Positions 55,917-64,000 of a DNA stretch of 64,000 nt are shown here, piece after piece. The stretch's first letter is position 1; the number at the start of each line of letters is the position of its first letter. The stretch is taken from assembly GCA_965209015.1 (NCBI GenBank), contig OZ242367.1, positions 2,356,001 to 2,420,000 on the forward strand. Reading direction: 5' to 3'. This DNA comes from Bin80 sp965209015 (GTDB lineage Bacteria > Bacteroidota > Rhodothermia > Rhodothermales > Bin80). The translations under genes were made by a program, and so were the position numbers. The notes under the pieces are model-generated. The model saw only the letters and a program-made list of their open reading frames with translations. It made no database searches and was not told where the DNA came from.

Positions 55917-56863
55917 TGCAAAAACTTCTTTTACCCATTCTGCTTCTTATTACGTTCACGGCATGTGACGATTCTGTATCTCCTATCATTAAATCCTCTC
56001 GTCAGTATACCCTCTTTGGGACCTTGGATATGGCCCGTGATTCCCAATTTGTTCGTGTAATTCCGATCCGGGAAAATGTTAATGAAGTTGGAGATGAACT
56101 GAATGTGAGTGTTCAATCAATCGAATTATCAACCCAAGAAACAGTCGCTTGGAGGGATTCTATACATACCTTTGACGACGGAAGAGTTGGCCATATATTC
56201 TTTGCTCCATTCCGCATCCGTCCTTCGCAGACTTATCGGATCGAAATTACTCCAATTGGTGACGAACAAGTCACAACAAGTGCAGAAACAACCGTCCCCA
56301 ATCAACCGGTAGCGGAGGTTCAGGATATTGCTTTTGAGTTCATTCTCACGACCCAGTTGAGAGCCCGTCAAAAGATTCTCTGGCATGGGCTCCGCTCATC
56401 TCCATATGAGATTGAGCAATGGTATAGGTTTCTTTCCTTAGCTGACTATACCTTCAAGGATTATCAATTAAGTTACGATCCCGTCAATGGATCTCTTGAA
56501 AATGAACCAGATATTTGGGAAATGGACAAAGATTTAATTCAGGATCGTGATACTCTTTCGACTAAACTAGACTTGAATGCATTTTATTTATTAGCAGGGG
56601 TTGCTCTACGGATCACAGTCCTTGACGACAACTTCGTTCCCCCGGGTGGGGAGTTTGATCGCGAAGTTCTTGCCCAGCCGGGAACCCTATCCAACGTTGA
56701 GAATGGTTTTGGCCTCTTGGGGTCAGTTGGTAGGTTCTCTGTAGAATGGACAATGCCTGACTCCATCGCACGGGAACTGGGATACCTGCCCTTAGGGGAG
56801 ATCTCAACACCTGGAGGGATCTGGGAAGACCCTCCGGGGGCCTATGTGGTCACTCCAAAGTAG
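55916..56863 (+). CDS. DUF4249-like lipoprotein, partner of the TonB receptor
   Basis: A 315-residue predicted outer-membrane lipoprotein with signal MQKLLLPILLLITFTAC. An Ig/beta-sandwich-like part follows (YTLFGTLDMARDSQFVRV, FAPFRIRPSQTYRIEITPIG, then TTVPNQPVAEV), as in DUF4249 proteins, which are regularly encoded next to small TonB receptors with a carboxypeptidase-regulatory domain. The C-terminal half is less conserved and ends GGIWEDPPGAYVVTPK. The ATG at 55916 shares a base with the receptor stop, so the two are made together. A surface ligand-capture role is inferred from the pairing. Confidence 0.75.
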   Translation: MQKLLLPILLLITFTACDDSVSPIIKSSRQYTLFGTLDMARDSQFVRVIPIRENVNEVGDELNVSVQSIELSTQETVAWRDSIHTFDDGRVGHIFFAPFRIRPSQTYRIEITPIGDEQVTTSAETTVPNQPVAEVQDIAFEFILTTQLRARQKILWHGLRSSPYEIEQWYRFLSLADYTFKDYQLSYDPVNGSLENEPDIWEMDKDLIQDRDTLSTKLDLNAFYLLAGVALRITVLDDNFVPPGGEFDREVLAQPGTLSNVENGFGLLGSVGRFSVEWTMPDSIARELGYLPLGEISTPGGIWEDPPGAYVVTPK

Positions 56864-57022
56864 CCCTGCTCCCCTCCTTGTAGTCCATTTAGTTTATGGT
56901 AGATGATTAACTCCCCTATTCATCTGGATCATTTGTTTGGTGATGATATTCCTGTGCTCAGATTCAAATTTTACTCTGCTTGAATAAGTGATATCAGTTT
57001 TATATGCTGCCATGCTCGTCTA

Positions 57023-57739
57023 ATGCATGTATTGGTAATCATTCCTGCATTTAATGAAGCCGATGCAATTGGCCAAGTCATAGGAGATATCCCCAGTGGT
57101 TTGGCTACCGAAGTCATCGTCGTTAATAATGCCTCAACGGATGCGACGGAAAAAAATGCTTCCGCCGCAGGAGCCACTGTGGTGGATGAACCTCGTCGGG
57201 GCTACGGCTTCGCATGCCTATGTGGGCTTGCGTACGCTTCAAGCCAAAATCCCGACATCATCGTATTCCTTGATGGAGACTATTCAGATCATCCCAATGA
57301 AATGTCGTCCTTGATTCAACCAATTCAATCAGGAACCCATGATCTTGTTATTGGAAGTCGGACCCGAGGAATTTCTGAAAGAGGGGCACTCTTACCCCAG
57401 GCTAGGTGGGGGAACCGTCTGGCATGTATACTCATGCAATGGATCTGGGGAGTAAAGTACAGTGACTTAGGTCCCTTTCGAGCCATCCGATACCAATCGC
57501 TCATGAAACTGAACATGCGCGATCCAACATTTGGCTGGACTATTGAGATGCAAATTAAAGCATATCTTGCAGGTTTACGGATCACCGAAGTTCCCGTCTC
57601 TTATCGCAGACGTGTCGGAATCTCCAAGATCACCGGAACCCTCTCTGGGACCATCAAAGCATCCGTAATAATCCTTGGAATTATCTTTCATTTTGCAATG
57701 ATCACCCCTCAACTGCGTAAAAACCTGACAAATCATTAA
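57023..57739 (+). CDS. GT2-family glycosyltransferase (dolichyl-phosphate-mannose-synthase-like)
   Basis: A 238-residue GT-A fold transferase: VLVIIPAFNEADAIGQVI is the N-terminal nucleotide-binding strand-helix, VVNNASTDAT follows, and VFLDGDYSDHPNEM holds the metal-binding DxD. SDLGPFRAIRYQSL and TFGWTIEMQIKAYLAGL form the acceptor side. YRRRVGISKITGTLSGTIKA is the C-terminal motif typical of polyprenyl-phosphate glycosyltransferases (DPM1 type). A single hydrophobic segment at the end (ASVIILGIIFHFAMI) may attach it to the membrane. It stands alone, 60 bp before ilvE, with no clear pathway context. Confidence 0.88.
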   Translation: MHVLVIIPAFNEADAIGQVIGDIPSGLATEVIVVNNASTDATEKNASAAGATVVDEPRRGYGFACLCGLAYASSQNPDIIVFLDGDYSDHPNEMSSLIQPIQSGTHDLVIGSRTRGISERGALLPQARWGNRLACILMQWIWGVKYSDLGPFRAIRYQSLMKLNMRDPTFGWTIEMQIKAYLAGLRITEVPVSYRRRVGISKITGTLSGTIKASVIILGIIFHFAMITPQLRKNLTNH

Positions 57740-57799
57740 CCTCTCAGATTGCAACTACATAGATAGTCGTACGTAAAGCACGCCTTTGATTCTGACAGT

Positions 57800-58708
57800 A
57801 TGCATTACGACATTTGGTTTAACGGGAAGTTTGTCCGTCATGAAGACGCCAAGGTTCATGTACTTTCACATGCAATCCATTATGGCTCAAGCGTATTTGA
57901 GGGTATTCGTTCCTACCATACAAAGAAGGGGGGTGCAATTTTCCGCCTCAACGAACATGTTTCCCGATTAGTCAACTCTGCTAAAATACATCGTATGCAC
58001 TCCCCCTTTGACGAGAAAACTCTTGAGAATGCATGTATTGAAACCGTTTCTCGTAGCAAACTTAAGGCCAGCTACATTCGGCCCGTGATGTTCCGGGGAT
58101 TCGGACCGATGGGGGTGAATCCATTAGACAACCCTGTTGAGACCGCCATTGCCGTGTTTGAGTGGGGGGCCTACTTGGGAGAGGATTCCTTTGAGCAGGG
58201 GATCGATGTACAGGTGGCATCTTGGAATCGATTTGCACCAAATACCATGCCCGCACTTGCAAAAGCTGGAGGAAACTACCTCAATGCTAGCTTGGTCAAG
58301 ATGGACGCGGTTCTGAATGGCTACACGGAAGGTATCATGCTCACGACCAGTGGCTACCTCGCCGAAGGAAGTGGGGAGAACTTATTCATCGTCCGGGATG
58401 GAGAACTCTATACAGCACCCTCCAGTTTTTCAATTCTACCCGGAATTACACGCTCAACCGTACTCCACTTGGCGCAGATTGCTGGCATTCCAGTGCATGA
58501 AGGAAGTATTCCCAGAGAGTCACTCTATATTGCAGATGAACTGTTTTTCACTGGTACCGCGGCTGAAATCACACCCATCCGCTCCGTAGATAAGTATATC
58601 ATCGGCGATGGGAAACGTGGACCGGTTACCAAAAAATTGCAAGGGGCATTTCTGGATGTGATCAAGGAGGGAAATGATCCATACGGATGGCTTACTCCTG
58701 TCGAGTGA
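57800..58708 (+). CDS. ilvE: Branched-chain amino-acid aminotransferase
   Basis: Class IV (fold type IV) PLP aminotransferase that interconverts branched-chain 2-oxo acids and Leu/Ile/Val. The 302-residue protein has IWFNGKFVRHEDAKVHVLSH, HYGSSVFEGIRSY (substrate-binding), ALAKAGGNYLNASLVK with the PLP lysine at about 155, EGSGENLFIVRDG and PGITRSTVLHLA, and ends in GTAAEITPIRSVD, all characteristic of IlvE. Length and motifs are full. ATG at 57800. No other branched-chain synthesis genes are near. D-amino-acid transaminase or 4-amino-4-deoxychorismate lyase are less likely, given the FEGIRSY motif. Confidence 0.92.
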   Translation: MHYDIWFNGKFVRHEDAKVHVLSHAIHYGSSVFEGIRSYHTKKGGAIFRLNEHVSRLVNSAKIHRMHSPFDEKTLENACIETVSRSKLKASYIRPVMFRGFGPMGVNPLDNPVETAIAVFEWGAYLGEDSFEQGIDVQVASWNRFAPNTMPALAKAGGNYLNASLVKMDAVLNGYTEGIMLTTSGYLAEGSGENLFIVRDGELYTAPSSFSILPGITRSTVLHLAQIAGIPVHEGSIPRESLYIADELFFTGTAAEITPIRSVDKYIIGDGKRGPVTKKLQGAFLDVIKEGNDPYGWLTPVE

Positions 58709-59347
58709 ACATAGCCCTACCCGCCGAACAATCAGACGCTCTTTCCTCTGTGGCAAATGGACTTGCCTCCTGGTGGTGAGGTAACATTCCAGATACTACA
58801 TCATCCTGTTTGTCAGCACAGTATAATTGTCTTGACGCCAGACATAGGATTCCACACATCCTGACTCTGCGAGGAAGATGTGGGCTATCCAGACAAATAC
58901 GCAAGGCGCAGATGGAATTCTCATGAGCGGACACCCGTGTAGAACATAGACGGATCGGATGAGTGCGTGTTCGGACATAGTTCCGCTAGTTGTACCAGTG
59001 TGGGATTCTAGCCCAGACGCATGAGATCCTTCATGCCCTCTCCCTTCGGTCGGGCGTAGAGTACCCAACTATTGAAGCCCATACCCATCTGAAGAATCAT
59101 GCGATGACTCGACAGCTTAAGCACTGCTTGAACGATTGAAGTAATCAACGTCCCACAACCGGTCACCTCTCGCGGCAACTCAAGATGTAACCCTGCCCCT
59201 AAGCACCTCTCTGGCCTCCCCGCACGAAGTGAACAGCGGGAAGAAAATCGTACTCTTAAAGATACAGGTTAGCTTCAGGTTCAAATATGGGAATGGTGCG
59301 ACAGATCGTCCCAGCGTTATACGAATTCAAGAATATGGACTGTTGTT
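58709..59347. other. 639 bp gap between convergent ilvE and FG-GAP genes
   Basis: No known gene. On the minus strand one frame is stop-free for about 87 codons (roughly 59273 down to 59010) and reads protein-like near its end (LITSIVQAVLKLSSHRMILQ, then GFNSWVLYARPKGEGMKDL), but it has no good start and I cannot place it. It might be a relic. No sorting-signal remnant of the neighbouring FG-GAP gene is found here. Confidence 0.4.
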
Positions 59348-61027
59348 TTAGGGGATAATAAATACTCCTTCATCCGAAAACCCAGAAGCAGAGTAGGTTT
59401 GATCGAGGGCTTGGACACTCCAATAGTAGGTACCCGATGGCAGACCGTGTAAAGTCCAGGTCCGGTTGTGATCAACATTGCCTCGTTGAGAAACAAATCG
59501 ACGACCAGTCACAATATCGGCCAAGGGAGAAACCACATCCACACCTTGTGAAGTTCTGCCCACACGCAAGTTGTAGGTCAGGCCAGCTTCAGGGGTCTGC
59601 GAATCAATCCCACTACCCCATGAAAGTATAACCATTTGATCTCTGACTTCGGCATTTAAGTCTTGTGGGGCACTCGGAGCTACAAGTCCAGAAAGGAGAA
59701 CACTCTGCATTACCTTTACACTCAGCACTCCCTCTCGCGGAGCATCTCCCATGACAAATAGGTCCAGATCCAGATCCAAGTCATGATCAAACCAGATTGC
59801 AACGCCCCGCACACCTCCATCAAAGCTGCCCAGAGGACAAGGATTGATTGGAGGTACACGTTCGGAACACTTGACAAATTTTACGAATTGTGTTCCACGA
59901 TCACTGATGTAGAGTTGTGTGCTTTCCGAAGAGAATGGTGACTCAAGTCCAGAAATGATCAAGTCGGGATAACCAGAATTATTCTGATCTCCCCAATCAA
60001 TACTTCCATCGTATCGTCCCAGTACAGGATCATTCATAAATGCACCGACCAGCAGATCTTCTTTCGTAAACGTTCCAAAGTTATTACGATAGACCGCCGT
60101 GACACCTTCAAGGAGGGATGGAGTCATCCTTGCACCAATTTGTGCTAAATCCAGATCTCCATCAACATCAAAGTCCCCCCAGGATACAGAACTCCACCCA
60201 TAGGGGACAAAGCTGTGCGTGGCTTTGACAAACTGTCCCTCACCAATATTATCATATACAAGTGTCATAAATCCATCTTGCTCTGTCACACCAGCAACCA
60301 CCAAATCCAGATCTCCATCTGTGTCGTAGTCTCCGATCGCAAGGTCACACTCTGCAAGCCCAGTAAACTGGCTCGGCAAAGCCAGAAACCGGTTCACACT
60401 CGTGCCAGTATTTTCATATTGAACCATGTCGGGCTCTCCACGCTCATTGCGTCCACATGCAACCAAATCTACATCCCCATCATTGTCTAAATCCCCCCAC
60501 GACAGATCGCCGGCATATAGCCCTTCAAGTGAATAGGTAAGATCAAAGGTAGAAGAAGTCTCATTCAAACGGTACACATAGAACCTTGGTCTATCATTCT
60601 GGTCAAGTCCATGCATTGCCAGATCCAAGCTTCCATCCTGATCATAATCGTGTGTTGCAATCGTACTTTGCCATAAACCAATTAGATTTCGTCCGGTACG
60701 GAATTTGGTAAATGCAAGTGCATCTGCGATCCCCGCCTCACCCACAGGGTTCAACACTTCAATCTGAGTAATTCCATCATTGCGATAGTATCCTGCCAAG
60801 GGACCTGCAGCCCTACCAAGAATTGGGGTGGGATCTTCCTCTGCAAATCCCAACAATACCAAATCTTGGTCTCCGTCTTGGTCGAAATCGCCTAAAGCTG
60901 CATCTCCATATCGCACAGCAACCGGATCAGTAACGGAAAGAATCTCATAAACCGTCGCTTCCTGAGCATTCACCGCGTGCACTCCTGAAACCACAATCAA
61001 AAAAAGAACCGTAACTGATCTGAGCAT
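59348..61027 (-). CDS. Secreted FG-GAP/VCBS-repeat protein without sorting domain
   Basis: A 559-residue exported protein: signal peptide about 1-21 (VLFLIVVSGVHAVNAQ), then about seven FG-GAP/VCBS-type blades, each with a calcium-binding DxDxDGDxDL loop (GDFDQDGDQDLVLLG, HDYDQDGSLDLAMHG, WGDLDNDGDVDLVACG, and others), forming an integrin-like propeller. A fibronectin-III-like domain follows (about 450-559; PSAPQDLNAEVRDQMVILSW ... YYWSVQALDQTYSASGFSDEG). It stops right there, while its upstream paralogue continues into a T9SS sorting domain, so this copy looks shortened at the 3' end. It is 22 bp downstream of that paralogue on the same strand, so the pair was probably made by tandem duplication. 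Confidence 0.85.
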   Translation of the reverse strand: MLRSVTVLFLIVVSGVHAVNAQEATVYEILSVTDPVAVRYGDAALGDFDQDGDQDLVLLGFAEEDPTPILGRAAGPLAGYYRNDGITQIEVLNPVGEAGIADALAFTKFRTGRNLIGLWQSTIATHDYDQDGSLDLAMHGLDQNDRPRFYVYRLNETSSTFDLTYSLEGLYAGDLSWGDLDNDGDVDLVACGRNERGEPDMVQYENTGTSVNRFLALPSQFTGLAECDLAIGDYDTDGDLDLVVAGVTEQDGFMTLVYDNIGEGQFVKATHSFVPYGWSSVSWGDFDVDGDLDLAQIGARMTPSLLEGVTAVYRNNFGTFTKEDLLVGAFMNDPVLGRYDGSIDWGDQNNSGYPDLIISGLESPFSSESTQLYISDRGTQFVKFVKCSERVPPINPCPLGSFDGGVRGVAIWFDHDLDLDLDLFVMGDAPREGVLSVKVMQSVLLSGLVAPSAPQDLNAEVRDQMVILSWGSGIDSQTPEAGLTYNLRVGRTSQGVDVVSPLADIVTGRRFVSQRGNVDHNRTWTLHGLPSGTYYWSVQALDQTYSASGFSDEGVFIIP

Positions 61028-61049
61028 TTGAAGGTGTGAATAGGAAAGC

Positions 61050-62933
61050 TTATCGGGTTAGCATCACATGGGTTGCATGTTGAACAGTTCCAGCATTCAT
61101 GCGCACCAAGTATAGCCCTGGAGCTACCGGCATTCCTTGTTCATCCTTGCCTGACCAATGGAGATGATGAGTACCGGGAGACAGAGAGTTCCTGGTCAAT
61201 CGCTTCACAAGGCCGCCCAAAATATTGTAAATTAAAAATTCAACAGAAGATTGATCTTTGACAGTGAATGGGATCGTGATCGCATCCTGAAACGGATTTG
61301 GATAGCCTGAGGATAGCGAGGTAGACAGAGGAACAGGCTCTTCTACACCAGTAGATTTACCTCCGCCGGTCACGGTGAACCTCCCTTCTTCTGACCATGG
61401 TGAGGCAATGAAACTTTGATCAATTGCCTGCACGCTCCAGAAATAGGTTCCCGCGGAAAGACTGTGTAATCTCCATGAGGTTTGTAGTCCTGCATTACCT
61501 CTACCTGAGCGTAGACGTTGACCCGTAGATGGATCACTGTAAGCAACCATTACATTCTCCTGACCTGGGAGAGTTCCGATCCGTAGGTTATAACTCAGCG
61601 AGGCCATTACAGTCTCTTGATCCGCAGCCGCCTGCCATTCAAGTGTAACAACTCCATCATCCTCTCTTGCCTGAAGTCCTGTTGGGGCCGTAGGAGGCAT
61701 ATTGAGGGCCCTCGAGTCGTTCCGATAAATCCTCATCAATGGATTTGTACCAGAGCTACTTCCAGCAATCACAATATCTAAATCAAAATCTCCATCATAA
61801 TCTCCCCAGATTGCGCTGGCCGCCGCTACTCCCGGCAAAGCAATGCGAGGTTTTAGAGTATTCCCCTCATTCCGATACACATAACCAGAGCGACCACTCC
61901 CTGAATCGGTCCTACCAACTACGAGTAGATCAAGATGGCCATCACTATCGTAATCTCCCCAAGCCACATCACCATGCATTACGGAATTCAACTCAATTCC
62001 GGTATGGCTTAAATTTCCATTCTCATTTCGCCAAACTTGAACAACTGGTTCAAAGTATTTTGTAGCATGATAATGCCCTCCACTGAGGGCCAAATCCAGA
62101 TCCCCGTCGCCGTCATAGTCACCCCAGTCCATTGCAGAATAAGCAAGTCCGGGAAGGCTCTTAGCGAACTCTGTGAAGACTCCCTCTCCATTATTCCGAT
62201 ATAATTCTGTCCTGAATACTCCAGAACTTGTTACACCGGAGAGGGCTAAATCCTGATCGCCGTCATTGTCAATGTCTGCCCATTCAATATCCCCCATGGC
62301 CAAAGGTGTAAATGAAAAATCGATCGGTTCATACCTACCATCCTCATTTTTATAGACAGTCGTGACTACTTCATCTTGTGAACTCAACCCGGTAACAAGA
62401 AGATCTTCATCCCCATCTCCATCTATATCCGCTGTACGAACCTTACCTCCATATACTCCGCGGAGGTTGGAGGAGATAGAGGTAAAAGAGACGGATGGAT
62501 CACCTCTATACAGGTGTGCCACTCCTCGTAGTGGACGAGTTTCAAAGTCTGCAGAATTATGGATGCGTCCAGATACAATGATATCAAATAGTCCATCCCG
62601 ATTAAAATCGGTAAGGACCATCGAACTCTGCCAAAGCCCCTGTCCGAGGGCATTCTCACGAAATACCAACCCCTCGCTTCCATCAGTAAAGAGATAAGGT
62701 TCTCCGCTGAGAGCTACATAAGAATGAGGTACAAATGGGGGTGTATTTTCAGAATTTCCCGTTCCCACAAGATCTAGTACACCATCACGGTTTAGATCTG
62801 CAAATATAACTTCACCATATTCAAGCTCATGGAGGGAGACAGGTCGCAAAGAAGAGAATGTGAACGGCTGAGCCTCTATAGACTCTATATGCAATGAAAG
62901 CATACAAAGCCCGCACATAATAATTCTCAGCAT
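61050..62933 (-). CDS. Secreted FG-GAP/VCBS-repeat protein with T9SS C-terminal sorting domain
   Basis: A 627-residue exported protein from the ATG at 62933 (a TTG at 62960 is less likely). Signal peptide about 1-21 (CGLCMLSLHIESIEA), then seven or eight FG-GAP/VCBS blades with DxDxDG loops (ADIDGDGDEDLLVTG, ADIDNDGDQDLALSG, WGDYDGDGDLDLALSG and others), a fibronectin-III-like domain (about 430-520) and a C-terminal type IX secretion sorting domain of about 80 residues: GYPNPFQDAITIPFTVKDQS, VEFLIYNILGGLVKRL, TGHHLHWSG-type strand, and GLYLVRMNAG. It is expected to be exported and attached to or released from the cell surface. The start is 56 bp from the neighbouring amidohydrolase gene. Confidence 0.88.
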   Translation of the reverse strand: MLRIIMCGLCMLSLHIESIEAQPFTFSSLRPVSLHELEYGEVIFADLNRDGVLDLVGTGNSENTPPFVPHSYVALSGEPYLFTDGSEGLVFRENALGQGLWQSSMVLTDFNRDGLFDIIVSGRIHNSADFETRPLRGVAHLYRGDPSVSFTSISSNLRGVYGGKVRTADIDGDGDEDLLVTGLSSQDEVVTTVYKNEDGRYEPIDFSFTPLAMGDIEWADIDNDGDQDLALSGVTSSGVFRTELYRNNGEGVFTEFAKSLPGLAYSAMDWGDYDGDGDLDLALSGGHYHATKYFEPVVQVWRNENGNLSHTGIELNSVMHGDVAWGDYDSDGHLDLLVVGRTDSGSGRSGYVYRNEGNTLKPRIALPGVAAASAIWGDYDGDFDLDIVIAGSSSGTNPLMRIYRNDSRALNMPPTAPTGLQAREDDGVVTLEWQAAADQETVMASLSYNLRIGTLPGQENVMVAYSDPSTGQRLRSGRGNAGLQTSWRLHSLSAGTYFWSVQAIDQSFIASPWSEEGRFTVTGGGKSTGVEEPVPLSTSLSSGYPNPFQDAITIPFTVKDQSSVEFLIYNILGGLVKRLTRNSLSPGTHHLHWSGKDEQGMPVAPGLYLVRMNAGTVQHATHVMLTR

Positions 62934-62989
62934 ACAATTTTTAGTATAGATCGGCAACAATCACCGCTCAGTACGCTAGTTAGTGCCAC

Positions 62990-64000
62990 CTAAGGTGAAG
63001 TGAGCCTCAACATCACCCGAGAGCGATCCCATTCGATCAACATACTCAATCCTCCCTCTGGATTTTCTTCAAAAAGGATGGTGAATGCTTCCCTGACCGC
63101 ATCCAACCTCATCACAGGAGCTATGATCCGAAGTGCATCCATTTCCTCACTGTACTGGCCCGTACCATTTTGACCGAGCCCACGATTGAAAATCAGTGTC
63201 CACTGCGATTCTTCAGGAATACTAAATAGTGAGTAGGTCCCCGCAAGTAACAACTGATCATTGATCTGAATATCCTCAGTAATAGTAAATTCGGTAGCTT
63301 CATTTGCCGCTGTACGCCAGAGTTCTCCAAATGGAACCAAGTCACCGAAAATCTCACGGCCACGCCTCCGTGGCGAGCTGTAATGTACTTTGATGTAGGT
63401 ATCTCCGAGTTGTGTACGAGCTAACTGAAGCGGGCTCAGGCGGGGCTCATCCTCAGGGATATGATTGATATTCCAGTCCGCCTCATAAAGACTTTCATCA
63501 ATTGCAGGAATGATCTGAAGTGCATTCTTGTAATACACTTTGCGTAAAACTTCATCGGGCAAGTCTAAGCCATACATCATCCACCAAGCATGACGTTTAC
63601 GATAATAGGGAAAAAATTCATCTGCGGTCTCAAAGAGACGGAAATAGGTGTGATACTCAGCCGCATTCCATGCATCTTTACCCATCAGTACCCGGTCTTG
63701 GTAGTCAATCAACCATTGCCTCGCGGTATGTGGCTGTCGACCGAGTTCTGCGGCCACTGCCCCCAATTCTGTGTACACATTTGGATACTCATCCAGTCGT
63801 TCCCCGAGTAGATCTAGATTATTCCCCAGCCAGCCAAGATGAGCATTGAGAAAAATGGTTTGAGGATGTTTTCGGAACATTCTCCACTGCTCTTCAATCA
63901 TGAGATCCCAGGATGGATCACCGCCCTGCTTACGTCCCGGCCGCTCCTTTAATTCAAACCAGCGTTCGTTGTATCGATCATGGGGGAGCCAGAATGGTGC
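62990..64000 (-). CDS. Amidohydrolase-family protein fused to DUF2911 (5' end outside window)
   Basis: The frame is open to the right edge, so the N-terminus is missing; 336 residues are visible. The upstream part reads APFWLPHDRYNERWFELKER and PSWDLMIEEQWRMFRKHP, then TIFLNAHLGWLGNNLDLLGE, ELGAVAAELGRQPHTARQWL and DRVLMGKDAW. This is the C-terminal half of a TIM-barrel metal-dependent amidohydrolase (Amidohydro_2 type), with the histidine in NAHLGW and the aspartate in GKDAW as likely metal ligands. From about 63445 a DUF2911 domain follows: RTQLGDTYIKVHYSSPRRRG, EIFGDLVPFGELWRTAANEA and GTYSLFSIPEESQWTLIFNR. DUF2911 proteins occur widely in FCB bacteria, function unknown. The substrate cannot be inferred. 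Confidence 0.85.
   Translation of the reverse strand, partial: APFWLPHDRYNERWFELKERPGRKQGGDPSWDLMIEEQWRMFRKHPQTIFLNAHLGWLGNNLDLLGERLDEYPNVYTELGAVAAELGRQPHTARQWLIDYQDRVLMGKDAWNAAEYHTYFRLFETADEFFPYYRKRHAWWMMYGLDLPDEVLRKVYYKNALQIIPAIDESLYEADWNINHIPEDEPRLSPLQLARTQLGDTYIKVHYSSPRRRGREIFGDLVPFGELWRTAANEATEFTITEDIQINDQLLLAGTYSLFSIPEESQWTLIFNRGLGQNGTGQYSEEMDALRIIAPVMRLDAVREAFTILFEENPEGGLSMLIEWDRSRVMLRLTSP

Overview
ORGANISM. The window looks like a chromosomal segment of an uncultured FCB-group bacterium, most likely Rhodothermota or a close Bacteroidota relative. Evidence: a type IX secretion (T9SS) C-terminal sorting domain on an FG-GAP protein, a TonB-dependent receptor with a carboxypeptidase-regulatory N-terminus followed by a DUF4249-like lipoprotein, a DUF5916 outer-membrane protein, separate PurS, MtaB, lipobox-bearing lipoproteins and few clear Shine-Dalgarno sites. 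By eye most genes are near 45-50% GC; the giant repeat gene is clearly richer. Long gene-free gaps with a transposase relic and gene fragments suggest some erosion. A host-associated (for example sponge-associated) lifestyle is possible but is inference only.

LAYOUT. 1-4811 (minus): housekeeping run obgE > rluD-type pseudouridine synthase > hisS > lgt > group II amino-acid decarboxylase (cut by the left edge). 4823-7808 (plus): rnhA and a DUF5916 barrel protein. 7993-8510: dead IS1595-family transposase. 8783-13145 (minus): psd, a lipoprotein sulfatase, a 1 kb gap, pssA and purS. 13804-13974: an orphan Calx-beta fragment related to the giant gene 31 kb away. 14201-26386 (minus): a compact five-gene operon, STAS protein > small helical protein > single-module reducing PKS > B12-binding radical SAM enzyme > thioester-reductase/sulfotransferase fusion. 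26745-28994: APC permease with C-terminal Usp domains. 29319-39424: mtaB, aminopeptidase P, FKBP lipoprotein, a triple fusion (kinase, M23 peptidase, class III aminotransferase), a DapA/NanA-type aldolase, galK and a GcvT-fold protein. 39864-43553: HtrA-type protease, beta-propeller lipoprotein and MoxR/Mg-chelatase-type AAA+ ATPase. 44096-52854: a giant surface protein with an LRR head, 20 Calx-beta repeats and a C-terminal barrel broken by two frameshifts. 53196-64000: hypothetical membrane protein, TonB receptor plus DUF4249-like lipoprotein, GT2 glycosyltransferase, ilvE, two tandem FG-GAP proteins and an amidohydrolase-DUF2911 protein cut by the right edge.

HOW THE GENES MAY WORK TOGETHER. 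The most interesting unit is the PKS operon. The PKS has all reducing domains and one carrier domain but no thioesterase. The last gene supplies an NADPH-dependent thioester reductase that could release the chain as an aldehyde or alcohol, joined to a PAPS-type sulfotransferase that could sulfate that alcohol. The radical SAM protein could modify the chain, for example by methylation. The first two genes (STAS and a small helical protein) may regulate or scaffold the synthase. The predicted product, a sulfated reduced polyketide or fatty alcohol lipid, is inference. Next to it lie a sulfatase and the two steps of phosphatidylethanolamine synthesis (pssA, psd).
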